DNA of 64,000 bases, taken from contig JAAVTG010000149.1 in the NCBI GenBank assembly GCA_011947345.1, forward strand, positions 45,506 to 109,505. The letters are read 5' to 3'. Origin of the DNA: Phytophthora quininea. Its lineage: Eukaryota; Oomycota; Peronosporomycetes; Peronosporales; Peronosporaceae. Under the pieces are notes generated by a model that ran no database searches, was not told the DNA's origin, and saw only the letters and a list, made by a program, of their open reading frames with translations. Position numbers and translations under genes: made by a program. Positions 10,779 to 22,998 of this stretch are shown piece by piece (position 1 is the stretch's first letter; the number at the start of each line of letters is the position of its first letter).

Positions 10779-12574
10779 TCACTTTGACAATTCAAACTTA
10801 AACGTAAAATCAACACCTGCAAACACATATTAGACAATGTACCGCAGATACAGGAAATAATGCCACGGAACGTACCGAAATGCTCCACGCGAAAACACAA
10901 TAGACCGACCATCCAGATCATGAGTTTGCCCTGAATCAGAGGCATTTGGGTCTCCAACACGAAAGCAAGTTGGTACGCTGCTTGAATGCCAGTGTATCGT
11001 TTGATCACTGCAATTAGCAGAGCAAAAGACGCAATCTGTAGCAACCCAAACACGACGACAGGGAACAATGTGCCATCAATATTTTCAGCAGTAACTCCGA
11101 CCATTTCCGAGTGATAGCGTGCGCTAGGCAGGTGAAGCATCACCAACATGTAGCAGCAGTAGAGCAACGGGATGGCAGCCTCCAAGTAAGCCGTGACGAT
11201 AAGACACTCCGTCGTGAATAAAGTCTCGAGCGAGTCGCGCAGAACGCTGGAGTAAGTGGCGACCCGTGTTTCGGAAATTGGTTTACTCTTGCCTTCTGCA
11301 TGCGATGGGTTAGCGACGATAAGGCCGATGGGGTGGATGGAGTCAAGTCGCTTACGAGCGCAAAATGAGCGTGATTGAATCAGTTCACGGCGCTGACCAT
11401 CGCTGCGCATGCTCGATACACGTAGCAGATCACCCTCAGCTTCTTGTTTGGATGTCTTGGTTGATACATCGACCAATTTGTCCAATACTCCGCAATCCGC
11501 GGCCGATAATTTGTGGTGGAGACACGAGCGGATACAAATTCCTGTTCGAGATTGCCGTTCAAACAGCTTGGGATCTCGACATAATCGACAAATGGAACTG
11601 ACCAAATTGAAGTCTCCACCGACGAGATGTCGAAGCCTTGACCAAACACTCCCCGTGCGGTAATGCAGGCCCGTGAGCATGATGATTGTTTGCGATAGAT
11701 CAGTCACCGTTAAAGTGGTGATTGCTGCAGCCGAGGACGCACTTTGCATACAAGTCGCGACGTAGAAGGCGTTGAAAAAGTCGACGGAGAAAATAACCGC
11801 TTCGGGCATCATGTCTTCCATGTGTGTTGTGGATCGCAGCACGACGTTTTTGAGCGCGATCTTGATGAGAGGGAGCAGTAGAATCACTGGGAGCTGGAAC
11901 TTGGATCCTTGAGAGAAGCGGAACAACGTCTCGTAGGCGGGATACATCGACACGATCAGGTTTTGAGTGAGTATGAAGCTCATATACCGGACGAATTGGC
12001 CACGATGAACCTCCATGCTGTGGAAGATCTGTCGACCGACTACGATGCGCAGCGATATTACCAAGCAGACGTAAAACAACGGAGCCATTGTGAGCACGAA
12101 GAACGGCACTGGGAAGATCAAATATGGAGTGATGGCCAGCGCACTTGCCGTAAACAAGACAGACGTGCACGCACTCATCATAATAAGTTGGCAGACGGAC
12201 ATTGAGACCTCATCAATGAAGTATGTCGCCTGGTTGGCGAACGTGTGGGGAACCACGAAGGCCAATATCGCTGAGCGGATCCAGAAGCCATAGTTTGCTC
12301 GCCAGCCATCCCTCGGGTCTTGAAGCGGGATGCTTTCCTGGCCGATGACGAAAGCGACGATGGGGACTGGCGCAAGAAGACAAACAACCACAGCACGGAA
12401 TAGCGAGGTGTCTTTGGAATAGGCCTCTAAAGCGAGCGCCCGGTGTACGGAATACTTCCCGCCGTAGTAGCTCACTTGTAGCTTTTTCCACGCTCGAAAC
12501 AATCTCAAAAACAAAATGGCGCCTCCGCGAGCAGAAGCAAACGGTGCAGGCTTCACCACGGTCGGTGGCTCCAT
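10779..12574 (-). CDS. Polytopic membrane protein, oomycete-type, unknown function
   Basis: Start at ATG 12574. I count about ten hydrophobic segments in two blocks separated by a hydrophilic loop of about 160 residues (about 11,240-11,690). No family is recognised with certainty. An intron is visible at 10817-10875 (GTACGT donor, TCTAATA branch, TTGCAG acceptor, 59 bases). Without splicing the frame happens to stay open to 10601 and would run into the NLP copy 3 promoter. With splicing the protein ends EHFGVDFTFKFELSK at 10779, leaving a clean 174-base gap before the NLP. I prefer the spliced model. It is on the same strand as the BAHD gene, 72 bases downstream of it. Confidence 0.7.
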
Positions 12575-12646
12575 TCCTTGGACAAGGAAAAAAGTTGGTT
12601 TGCTCAGTTATAGAGTCCGTTATTCTGGTCGAGAACACGTTCTAAC

Positions 12647-14127
12647 TTACCATCCGCGGTGGTAACGAAATCTCTCGTCTTGGTCAAAGATCGACCAAAC
12701 GGAATCTGTGAGCGCCATTGCAATATCCAGCGAGCCAGTCGTCATTCCAACGGAGTCTTGGGGTTGAGCCAATTCGTCCTCTGTGCCCATGAAGTAGACC
12801 AAACCGTCGTAGAGGTTGATCGGCGTGAACGGCTGCACCACCAGCGATGGGGGTGCTTCGAACACCGCACTTCCATACATGCTGAATTTGTTCCATTGGC
12901 TCACCATGAATCCTCCTTCGTCGTAGTGGAAGTTAAGTTGCACTCGACGTTTATCAGGCTGAGCAGCAATCCATCGTAGCGAGTCCTTCAGTGTTTCAGA
13001 GTCTGGCATTTGAATTCCTTCACACAAGGAAGCTGCGATACTGGACAGTGGGGCGTTAAGTAGTTGCTCGGCTGATAACGAGAAGACTGGGCAAAATAAG
13101 CAGTTCGGGAAGTATCGGGACGGCACTCCGAGCTGCTTGCGGGAGCTGACGGAGGTTAAGAATTGGCGTGGCGTGTGATTCTCCGCTTCGTTTGTGCTCA
13201 TTCCTCGGCCCGCATTTAATTTCGCGCGTGCTTGGTAGATGCATTGATACAAGTGAGCTGCTAACGCCGTGAACGTCGAAATCGGATGACCATTGTTTCC
13301 GTCGTTGGCCTCGGCCTTGATCACCGCGAGCTCCTTCGCTGAGAAGCGAACTAAGCGCCCAGATACCGGAGACGGAGCTGCTTCCCCTCCATCAGCATGC
13401 GATGCAACCTGTTTGTCGGGAGTCAGCTCGTAGCCCGATGGGGCAATTTTAAGCGCTTCTTGACGGTCTTCCGTTGACATTTCATGTTGCCCAGCAGTAT
13501 ACGAAAGAACGTGCGGTGGGCTCGGAAGCGTCGATTGATTGCGGTAGAGCTCTGCCAAGTCCCCAACAAGTTGGAAGAACCCGAAAGCATCGCAAACGAT
13601 GTGCCGCATGCGGACCCGATGGCCACGGAATCGCAAGCGAACCGCGTGTGCTGCACCGTAAGAATCGGGTCCTTCGCTAAACCTTCCGGGGTGGCGTCGA
13701 ATGGTGGTAGGAATGCATTGCCGCCGTCAGGAAGCTTTGCGGAGATTAATCTTGGCGGTGAACCAGGTTCGTCATCTTCGGAGATGGCCTCGAAGTTCTT
13801 GAGTGGTTGCTCGCATTGGGCAGATACGAGCTTGGCACCTGCTCCCAGTTGCTCGATTTGAGCCGAGTGGTCGACCGGATTGATGGCGATGCGGCCGGTA
13901 AGATGCGGGTAGTAGTCGAGTAGGAGAGACAGCGCGTGCTTGAGCGACTCGAACGGGATCAATTCTTGGACTGAATGACCACGACGGTAGAGGAAGACGA
14001 CATTCAGTGGCACGAACGCCAGCGAGACCTGGTCCATCGGACCGAGAAGGACCGGCGACTTGAGAGCTTCGAGAGAGGCCTCGTCGGCGCATTGCAGCGA
14101 CAATTGACTCGTCACAGACACCGTCAT
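12647..14127 (-). CDS. BAHD-type (transferase family) acyltransferase
   Basis: A CoA-dependent acyltransferase of the HCT/transferase family. The start is set at ATG 14127 (MTVSVTSQL), because a TCATTTCAGG initiator-like sequence lies just upstream; an earlier in-frame ATG at 14289 would add 54 residues of low-complexity sequence. N-terminal BAHD signatures are visible (DYYPHLTGRI near 13,910). The catalytic HxxxD is HIVCD (about 13,600). The second family motif region is represented by NKFSMYGSAVFEAPP near 12,880, a departure from plant DFGWG. The frame breaks at CCC 13614-13616, one base short. The acceptor and donor substrates cannot be deduced. Confidence 0.8.
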
Positions 14128-14301
14128 TGCGATGGAGGAGGTGAATCCTGAAATGAAAGTGCTGGAGGGACAAGTTGCCTTTCCAATGGGAACGTTTGAA
14201 GCGTGTGCGGTGTGGTGCGGTAAATAGGGCATCAGATGGCTACATTTGTTTTTGATTGACAAGCGATCTTTTTGGCCGAAGCGTTGCAAAATTCGATCTC
14301 G

Positions 14302-15227
14302 ATGTCATCTCTGCGCCTAGTACTACGCTCGCTGCTGTGCGTCTGCTGCGTTGCGCACGTGGCTGCCATCATCGCTCCTCGCTCCTACTTTTCCAGCTCT
14401 CGCACCCCGCAGTCGCCGACAGACCCAGTCATCTTCGATGCCGCCAATGTGCGCAGCCTTCCAATACCAATACCTGCTACTGTGTCCAATCCATTCCAAC
14501 ACGTCTGTGAATAAGTAGTTTGCAGTGGACCAACTGAAGGCCTTGTCGGACTCGGGAATCTACACGACACTGTCCCTATCCAAGATCCACGACGCAGCCA
14601 CAGAGGTTGCCAGGCTTTATGTATTTTTTTTTCATAAACTAACAGTTGATTTGTTTTTGGTTAGTTGGGGGACTTCCACTACGTGATCCACCTGCGCGTG
14701 GCGCTGGCGTCTCCGTATTTCCGGAGCAAGAAAAGCGTTGAAGACTTTGACATGATGGTGCTGGAGAGCAAACCTCGCGTGGAGGAGAGAGCTGCTGGGA
14801 ACTTTAATGCTTCGAGGAGCATTGCGATCGACGAGTTCCCAGAGATGGATGAAGACGCCATTGAAACCTTCTGGATAGAGATGGTCGAGGAGAGACGGCG
14901 TCGACGCTGGGAGTTGTTCAAGAAATGGGAGCAGGAGGATGTTGACGATTCTAAACAGCAGAAAAAGGAGCCCAAAGAGAGAAGAAAGCAGAATCGTCAA
15001 GGGTTGTTCAGAAGCAGACGCTCACTCTGGAAGAGCTGCACGCTATGCCGACGAAGCGGCTTCGGCAACTGCTGAACACTCCAGAAAGCACGGCGGAACT
15101 GCGAGCTGCCATCTCGGCCATCCTGGACGACCGTCTCACTCTGCTCGAGCAGCGCGAAGAAACGCCATACAGAGCAGGAGAGCAAGAAGGAGCCCCGAAG
15201 CTCACACTGCAACGTGATGAACTCTGA
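14302..15227 (+). CDS. Putative secreted protein, spliced, unknown family
   Basis: It opens with a signal peptide ([20 protein letters not shown]). The first frame stops near 14512. The coding sequence appears to resume after a TTTGCAG acceptor (about 14531) with [21 protein letters not shown] second, 44-base intron is clear at 14621-14664 (GT donor, AACTAAC branch, TTAG acceptor), followed by [19 protein letters not shown]. The rest is highly charged ([14 protein letters not shown]). A frameshift near 15000 leads into the C-terminus [20 protein letters not shown], ending at 15225-15227. The exact first splice site is uncertain. The motif [14 protein letters not shown] looks conserved, but I cannot name the family. 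Confidence 0.5.
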
Positions 15228-15268
15228 ATCGGCTAACGAGTGAGCCAAAATACAGTTCTTTCGGATTT

Positions 15269-15873
15269 TTAAGCCTGCTGACTCCGCAACGACGCGTACA
15301 CTTGGACGACGAGTGAAAGACAGACGAAGGTGGCGGCAGCCAGCCACAGCAGCGACTCAAGACGCGTAACACCGGCAAAAGAGACAAATGAGCATCCTCG
15401 CCGTCCTCTTCTTCTTGCTCTGGTTTTCTACGGTCTCGTTGGAAACGACTTGTCTTCGTTAGACGAGATTTGGCCATGCGACGAGCGACTTGACCAGGTA
15501 CGTGGAACTCGTCGATGCTGCGTCCTGTGCGGGCCTTCCACGCCCGCTGGGCCTTTAGAAATCCACGCACCCATTGAGCCTCTTTCTCGTCCATGCGGCC
15601 ACGCTGACGCTTCATTTCGTGCACGTACAGACCCTCTCGAGGCTCCGCTGCATGAAGTCGCCACTCGTCCACTTCTGGCTCACTATCGTCAAAATCGTCG
15701 TCGCTTTCATCCACATCGTCGTAGTCGCTGTCGCTGTCGAAACCTTCACATGGGTGTTCCTCTTGCTTCTCAATCTCCGCAGCTTCTTCACGCTGTGAAA
15801 GTCTTAAAAGCTCCTGTCGCTTTGGACGCTCGTGACGAGACACAAAGACCGCAGGGCTCGTGTCGAACTCCAT
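15269..15873 (-). CDS. Acidic/basic protein with C-terminal membrane anchor
   Basis: Start at ATG 15873. It has an acidic middle segment (DSDSDYDDVDESDDDFDDSE), then a basic helical region (RMAKSRLTKTSRFQRDRRK). After a one-base shift near 15390 the frame reads SLLWLAAATFVCLSLVVQVY, a single strongly hydrophobic helix just before the TAA at 15269-15271. The unshifted frame gives a Cys/Ser-rich tail without that helix and is less convincing. This is a tail-anchored topology. The function is not recognised. Its 3' end lies 41 bases from the convergent secreted-protein gene. Confidence 0.5.
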
Positions 15874-16007
15874 GCTCTCTAGAACTGCTTTTTGATCGCG
15901 TTGGTTTCCTGCACCGCCCTTTCAATACTCCACACACTTTGGCCCAGCGACAACAAACCCAATTACTGAAGCAATTGAGAGCAAATGGACTGGTTTGAAT
16001 TCCTACC

Positions 16008-16875
16008 TTAGACTATGGTGGGTGAGGATCCAGGCGCACGTTTGTAGCATTGCGGGGACGACTCGCCGTTGGTTGTCGGACTCAGCGCTGCTCCTTTGGA
16101 CGCAGCTTTCCGTCCCTCCGAGTCGTCGACGATGGGTCCTCTAGTCGGTGACAGTGGTGGAGTGCGTCTGCCACTCTCCGAGACCGACGTCAGAGATTGA
16201 CCTCTGACTGCATTGGGTTTCTTCCCCAGTTTCTGTTGCTCAGCCATCTCGCTGCGGATGATGAGGACAATACGGTACAGCACCGAGGCTAGCACAATAG
16301 AGCCCAACACCACCGTGTAGAAGAAGTTGGGCAGCACGACACTGGGTCGGAGCTCTCCCCTGACAGGAGGAGCCTCCGGTTTAGCCCCGCTGCCGTGTCG
16401 GTGGTGTCGGTGGTGTCGGTGGCTGCAGCCTCCGCAGCCTTCACGTGCTGTCGCTCCAACTCCGTCTCCAGCAGGTGGATGGTCTCCAGGCGGCTCTCGG
16501 CGATGCGCGTCATGTTCTCCATCTGCAGACGCATCGCCGTCACGTCGTCCTTGAGTCGCTCTCGCTGCTGCGTCAGCGCCTCAATCTCGGGGCTCATCAT
16601 CTGGTGCAGGGCGAAGAAGCCCACGAGGCCCACGAGCAGCAGTGCAATGATGACGGACAGTCCGCGGGCCGCGCCGCTGGTCGGCAGCCCCAGGGACACA
16701 CGCGTCAGACAGCGGCGAGCTCTCGGGAAGCGACGTTGCAGGCTGCGCGAGCAGTCGTCGGGCGTGGTGGACGCAGCGGGAGACTGGAGCTGGCGCCGTC
16801 GGGCAGGAAGGGGCCCTCGGAGATGCTGATGCTGGTGCTGGGCCCCGCCGCCGCAGCGCTCGAAGAGGTCGCCAT
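16008..16875 (-). CDS. Two-helix membrane protein with coiled coil
   Basis: The best start is ATG 16875 (MATSSSAAAAGPSTSIS), giving a Ser/Pro-rich N-terminus. After a shift near 16,720-16,760 comes the first membrane helix LSVIIALLLVGLVGFFALHQ (about 16,640). A coiled coil of about 60 residues follows (EALTQQRERLKDDVTAMRLQ), with a TDTTDTTDT tract. A second shift at the CCC run near 16345 leads to helix two (FFYTVVLGSIVLASVLYRIV) and a Ser/Pro-rich cytoplasmic tail ending at 16008. No family is recognised. A coiled coil between two helices suggests a luminal or tethering segment. Confidence 0.5.
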
Positions 16876-17058
16876 TCGTTCAGTCGTGTGCGTTTTTCCG
16901 CAGTGACTGTTGATTACGACACGGCCAAGAAGGAAATGCTATGGGGACGAAGCAGATGGAGAAACTTGGGAGGATTCGTTCGTGTTACATGCAATGCACA
17001 GACTGCGCTGGTTATCGGTATGCTGATCGGACACTTTGGTCTTGCACCGCCTATCGGA

Positions 17059-18529
17059 TCAACGGCGGCGGCCTCGACTGCGACTGCGGCTACGACTTGG
17101 GCTGCGACGGCGTCGGCGAGAGCGAGAGCGAGAACGCGACTCGGATCGGGACGAAGCGGACGACATGGAGCTGGAACGAGACGACCTGTCGGAAGAGATC
17201 GAGCGGGAGCTGGAGCGGCTACGCGAACGCGAGCGACCACGACGACGGTACGGACTGCGCGAGGCAGTTCTCTTACTGCGTCGGGGGACGGACTGCGAGG
17301 CTGGCGTCTGAGCGGCGAACGCGAACTGCGAACAGGAGAGCGCGAGCGGCGAGGAGAGCGCGACACTTTAGCTCTTTCCTCAGCCTTGACACGAACTGGC
17401 AGCGTCTCAGGAAGCTTAGCGTCGGCTTGCTTCTTGCTTTCGGTCTCTTCGACCTTGGCTTTCTTCTCAGAAGCGCTAGAGCCCTCTCTTTTAGCGTGGC
17501 TCGTGTCTCTCTTATCCGCGGGCTTCTTGTGTGGCGACGGCGACTCCCTGCTAGTCACTGCATTGCCCGAAGCCGAGTGGCCCGACAGGTTCAGCACCTT
17601 ATGCTCGCCCTTAAGAACGGCAGATCGCGCGGGGAGACGCTCACCGAGACCTTCTCCTCCTTGACCTTCGTGGCCGCCTCGCTTCGACTGCCAGTTCGCG
17701 TCCTACTTCCCATTGTCCTACCACGACGAGAGCGCGAACGCGATCGACTGGAGGAGCGAGAGCTTCGGGACGACCCCGAGCTAGAAGACGCTGAGCGTCG
17801 CTTCTTATCCATTGAATGGCGCGATCTCGCCTCAGCCGGTGGCGAGTCACGCCGAGCTTTGACGTCCTCACGACGATCCGAAGGACGTCGCGATCTCGAC
17901 CGAGACCTCGACTTGGAGCGCGACGAGCGGAAGCGCTCGCGTCTCTCCTTCATCTTCTGCTCCCTCTCCTCCCTCTCTTTCAGTCGCAACTGACGAGCCT
18001 CCTCCCTCTCTTTAAACTCCTGCTCTCTCTTAGCGACCCGTTCCTTTCGACGCCGCTCCTGCGCCTCCGGATCGAAGCTCTCGCCAGCCACGTAGTCTGT
18101 GGCGATGCCGAACGCGTCTTTAATACGCGCATTCTCCTGCTCCTTGCGCCGCTGACGGGCGTGGGAGCTGGAGCTGTCTGCGTCCTTGCGCTTGTCCGAG
18201 TCGTCCTGCAGACGCGCCAGCAGCCGCTCGCGCTCCCTTCCGACCTTGTCCTGGATCTCGTCGGGGTCGCAGCCGCGGTCCTCCATCTCTAGCGTCATCT
18301 CCATCAGCTGCAGCTCCACCTTGCGCTTCCTCTCGTGCAGCAGAATGTCGGCGTTGGGCGGCGGGCGGTTGCGGCCGCCCCCGCGAGCTCCAAAGTCCGC
18401 GCCCCCGCCGCGCTGGTTGCGCGCCAGCGTCTGCCGCGTGCGAGACGCGTTCACGTAGCTCAGGTTGCGCTGCACATAGCCGTTGGTGCCCGAGCCGCGC
18501 ACAGTGCGCAGGCCGATGCCGTTGTACAT
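17059..18529 (-). CDS. CWC21: CWC21/SRRM2-like spliceosome protein
   Basis: The N-terminus [20 protein letters not shown] is the diagnostic cwf21/SRRM2 start. It is followed by the cwf21 helical region ([19 protein letters not shown], about 18,300). A charged coil and an extended RS domain (about 17,060-17,900) follow, with many RSRSRS repeats. The RS tail runs through frame changes near 17595 and 17,270 and closes with [10 protein letters not shown] and TGA at 17059-17061. CWC21 sits near the catalytic centre of the spliceosome beside Prp8 and Snu114. It is divergent from eIF4A3 with about 117 bases between the start codons. Confidence 0.88.
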
Positions 18530-18646
18530 GCTCGTCCGCCAGGCTCCTCGGCTTCGCTCTGGTTTCCTATTGCAGGTTAAACTTGGTTTCAGTATGGTAT
18601 GCTGCTATTATCCAATTAGCTGCCCTCCATTGAAATACGTCGGAAA

Positions 18647-20059
18647 TGCCCCGGGAAGATACCAAACGCCGTGCGTACACGCCCCCACACATCTCTATAG
18701 ACCCCCACACCACCTCCCTCTCGTAGCTGACGTCTTCGTCTCTCGTTTGGTACCTCTCTCTCTCTCTCTGCTTGTAGGTACGCGGCTTGTGGACGAAGAG
18801 GATGGAGACTCGGTCGAGTTCACGACGTCCAAGGATATCACCGTCTACCCGACATTTGAGGCCATGGGGCTCAAGGAAGACCTGCTGAGAGGCATCTACT
18901 CGTACGGTACGACCTGACTGCTGATTTCCGCGCTCTCATGACGTCAATAAGTGATTTTCTTAACCCTTTTATATTATTTAATATTTACTTAGGCTTTGAG
19001 AAGCCTTCAGCTATTCAGCAACGCGCTATCAAGCCTGCAATCCAAGGCAGAGATTTAATTGCCCAGTCCCAGTCCGGAACGGGCAAGACGGCGGTGTTCT
19101 CCATCTCAGTGCTGCAGTGTCTGGACACGTCCAGTAACGAGACGCAGGCTCTGGTCATCTCACCCACACGCGAGCTGGCCGAACAGACACAGAAGGTAGT
19201 GCTAGCTCTGGGGGACTTTATGAATGTCCAGTGCCATGCCTGCATTGGCGGCAAGAGTGTCGGCGAGGACATCCGTCGCCTGGACTTTGGCGTCCAGGTG
19301 GTCTCGGGCACGCCCGGTCGGATCTTCGACATGATCCGCCGTCGCAACCTGCGCACTCGCAACATTAAGATGCTGGTCATTGACGAAGCCGACGAGATGC
19401 TGAACAAAGGCTTCAAAGAGCAGATCTACGACATCTACCGTTACCTGCCTCCGTCGACGCAGGTGCTGCTCGTGTCGGCCACAATGCCGCAGGAAGTGCT
19501 CGACCTGACTCGCAAATTCATGAACGAACCCGTTAAAGTGCTGGTGAAGCGCGATGAGCTGACGCTGGAAGGTATTAAGCAGTTCTTCGTGGCTGTAGAG
19601 AAGGAGGAGTGGAAGTTCGACACTCTGTGCGATCTGTACGACACGCTGACCATCACCCAGGCCGTGATCTTCTGCAACACGAAGCGGAAGGTGGACTGGC
19701 TCACGTCCAAGATGCGCGAGGCCAACTTCACAGTGTCGGCCATGCACGGCGACATGCCGCAGAAAGAGCGCGACGCCATCATGCAGGAGTTCCGCTCGGG
19801 CGGCTCTCGCGTGCTCATCACGACCGACGTCTGGGGCCGCGGCCTGGACGTGCAGCAGGTGTCTCTGGTCATTTGCTACGACCTGCCCAACAACCGCGAG
19901 CTGTACATCCACCGCATCGGCCGCTCCGGTCGCTTCGGCCGCAAAGGAGTGGCCATCAACTTTGTCAAGGACGACGACATTCGCATCCTGCGCGACATCG
20001 AACAGTACTATAGCACGCAGATCGACGAGATGCCCATGAACGTCGCCGATCTCATCTAG
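18647..20059 (+). CDS. EIF4A3: eIF4A-III-type DEAD-box RNA helicase (exon junction complex)
   Basis: Three exons: 18647-18671, 18778-18906 and 18993-20059, with introns 18672-18777 (GTGCGT...CTTGTAG) and 18907-18992. The short first exon MPREDTKR joins in phase to [15 protein letters not shown], matching the acidic N-terminus of eIF4A3. Helicase motifs: Q motif [12 protein letters not shown], Walker [22 protein letters not shown], and [13 protein letters not shown]. The ending MPMNVADLI is characteristic of eIF4A3/FAL1 rather than translation eIF4A. eIF4A3 clamps RNA in the exon junction complex. The frame is intact, about 400 residues. Confidence 0.93.
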
Positions 20060-20243
20060 GCAGGTCAGACACTTGGATTTAGTTCCTTAACATGCTTTAC
20101 GATCTCAGACTCGACCACCAGTTCTCAGCGCTCAAAGCGGCCCATTTCTAGAGAGATAACCGTTCTGGTGATAACGGGTGAATAGTACACGCTCCTACTA
20201 GTGATCCAGCTATCCGTCGTCGACGGGCCGCTGATCCCGCAGA

Positions 20244-21495
20244 ATGGCCAACGATGACAATGCTATCCGCCAGAGCTGGTCGCCGTCGATGGTCTTGCTT
20301 TCCTACGCCATCTCCGTAACTGGGAGCTACTGCAGTACGTTCGAGTATTATTTGGTTCTGTTTCGTGATCCCAACCTCCTCCTCTTATGTACAGCGATCC
20401 AGTTGATGGAGCGATGGCGCCGAGTGCTGGACGACCAGGGTAAAAGAATAATGCTGCTGCTTTCGTCGCTTGCACTAGGAGGGTGCGGCATTTGGTGCAT
20501 GCACTTCACGGGCATGACAGCGCTGACGTTGAAGCTTCACGACGGCTCGACGTTGATCATCGACTTTGAGTTGACTCTCACGGTCTTGTCGTTCCTAGCC
20601 GCCGTCTTTGGTGTGCTGATGGGGCTGAAGATCGCTTCGCTGGACCCGTACTTCTTGGAGAGGGAGGCTGAACGACGCAATCGGATGCTGGTAGGTGCAG
20701 CTCGCCAATACCAGCCAAACTTGCTGCTAACTCGCTTGGCTGTAGGCCTCCGACGTAGCTCGCATTGTTCGAAGAGTTCGAGTACCAAAGCAAATTAAAG
20801 TAAGTGGACTTGTTCCAACCTGGTTCAGGACGCACAATTGATTTCACGACGCCGCTGCATGGCAGGTCATCGCCTTATTTTCCCGGCCGCTGATGATCGT
20901 GCTGGGTGGGGCGTTTGCAGCACTTGGCGTTCTGAGTATGCACTACCTCGGCATGAAAGCTCAGCGCACGGACGCCACAATGACTTTCGACTCTGGCCTC
21001 ATCACCTTGTCCGTCTTGATCGCCGTCATCACAACCACGACGGCGTTCTGGATCATTTTCCGAGCGGTAAGAAGGCTGCCGTCAAAGTTCTCTGCAGCTC
21101 AATGACTAACTCGTGCGCCGTGTGTAGTTGACGTTCATGCCCAACAGCGAAACTCTTCGATTGGGGAGTGCTCTGATCATGGGAGTGGCAGTTTGTGCCA
21201 CACACTACTGCGGTATGGCAGCAGCCTCGTATTCGCATCGATTCGACCCCAAAGAGACCACCGGCGCGCTCGTCAACGGCACCCAAGCAGCCAGCGCAGC
21301 GTCACACATTTCGCTGTTGGTCTGCTACTGGTTGACCATCTACAGTGTGGTTCGTAATCTGCAAAAGACAAAGTCCACGTCCAATTGGGGCCGACCGTGC
21401 TGTCACCACGCTCGAAAATCCCATTACCGTCGGTCGAGACGAGTACTTTCAACATGAAAGTCCACGTGGACAATATTTCGTAGGACGACGATAGT
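20244..21495 (+). CDS. MHYT-domain integral membrane sensor
   Basis: A five-exon gene starting at ATG 20244. Introns lie at 20335-20394, 20691-20745, 20800-20865 and 21067-21127, all GT-AG. The protein has about six or seven membrane helices and three MHYT-type motifs: CMHFTGM (about 20,505), SMHYLGM (about 20,940) and THYCGM (about 21,205). In bacteria the MHYT domain is a proposed copper-bound sensor of O2, CO or NO. The C-terminus after 21,385 probably shifts frame at the GGGG run and ends at 21495 with a GRDEYFQHESP segment; otherwise it stops at 21457. No output domain such as GGDEF/EAL follows, so this is a stand-alone sensor module. Confidence 0.8.
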
Positions 21496-21582
21496 AGAAC
21501 GTTCTAAATGTCTATTTTATCTGCACTAGTCCTTGTTTTTCGACGTTACCCATTAAATTGGTCATAGTGCTAACGGAACAGA

Positions 21583-22998
21583 ATGAGCAGGGACCTCCCG
21601 CTGGAGTCGTCGCCACGCCTGGCCACGGACATGGCGACGCAGTGGCTGGCGAATATGGACCAGATGCAGGACGAGGAGCCGGTGGCGAAGGCCCCAACGC
21701 CAACGCCGAGAACCGGCGTTAAAACGCAGCAGCACAGCTTTCTGACGCCCCACACCTCCGTCCACAACGTAAAAAGCGTGAAAACACGGCGGAAAGCGAC
21801 ACAAATGACGAAACAATTCGCAAACCCAAGCGGAAACATCGAAAATCGACCATCAATGTCCGGAAAGTAAGTTTTTATTAAAGTGAATTTCCCATGGGTT
21901 TTACTCGTTTCTAATGGGATGACCACCAGGAGGAGAAGGCTCATTTGCTGGAAGAACTGGCGGAATTGCATACGAAAATGGAGCAACTGAAGGCCAGAGC
22001 GATTGCAACTTGTGTTGGAGTGGAGGCGCGTACCCCAAGTGAACTACAGACGGCCAATCGCGTGCTTCAAAAGCCATTCAAACTCAACAGTTGGAGTGTA
22101 CCAAGATCCATGCTCTCATGTCTGAGTATTCGCTATTTGTACGTGTGGAAATGATGTTTTACGTTCAGTTGAAACGCTGACTATTTATTATTATTATTAT
22201 TATCGACAGAATATTCGAGTCGGAAGTCCAATTCATCGGTTTATTCACCTTCAGAAGGACCAGCATTCGAGACGAGCGACGCTGCTGAGTTTGAAGAGCA
22301 AAGTGTTGGAGGATGGGGCGAAATTTCTTAACGACCGTCGCCCCAGAGTGGACCCGTGCAAACCGATGCGAGAAGATCACGGCTATGAAGCTTCCAACGG
22401 GGATTTTTACGCGACCTACATCTCCACGATGCAGTTCGAGAACTCGGTCAAGCAGGTATACGACATTTTGCTCGGCTATTTCAGTAGTATCGAAATCAGC
22501 GTGTCCGAGAAGCTCGGTAATATTACCGTTCGTGAAGACGACGACAACGTAGCTCCAGGGATTACTCAGAACCGACTTGTTTCGACGACGATCGGTGGGC
22601 TGCGGATGGAGTCAAACACTGTGTATTTCTCTCGGTATGAAGACGGCGATGAGGAGATCGGCCACGAAAACGGATACGGCATCTTCGTGGCCGACTTTGT
22701 AGACGAGGACGAGCTGAATCCGTACCATCCGCACGAGCGGATTCGACGAGACTTTAGTGCTGTGCTGGAGCTCACTTCGTATCCAATTAAACATGGTGTA
22801 CGGACGAGATCCAAGAACACAAAGGAGGGGCGAGTAGTAGTGCTAACAAGGTGGGTGCACAGCAAAGTGTATCACCCCGAGTACGAAATCCCGCAGTCTG
22901 GATGGCACGAAATGCGAGACAACACCGAACGATGGATCCAGACGCTGCATCACACCATGATGGAACGACTCTCGCCCGTTGTATGCTGTAGACGGTGA
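21583..22998 (+). CDS. M96-like family protein B
   Basis: Three exons with introns 21867-21929 (GTAAGT, CTAAT branch) and 22139-22209 (GTACGT). The basic region KPKRKHRKSTINVRK is split by intron 1 from the coiled coil EEKAHLLEELAELHTKMEQ. Exon 3 begins NIRVGSPIH and encodes the START-like domain with ASNGDFYATY, NITVREDDD, SNTVYFSRYED and ADFVDEDELNPYHPHERIR. Frame breaks lie near 21,715-21,775 and at A4 22069-22072 (one base short). It is divergent from nothing nearby and converges on copy C. The splice position before the NI(Q/R)xG segment is shared with copies C-F. Confidence 0.75.
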
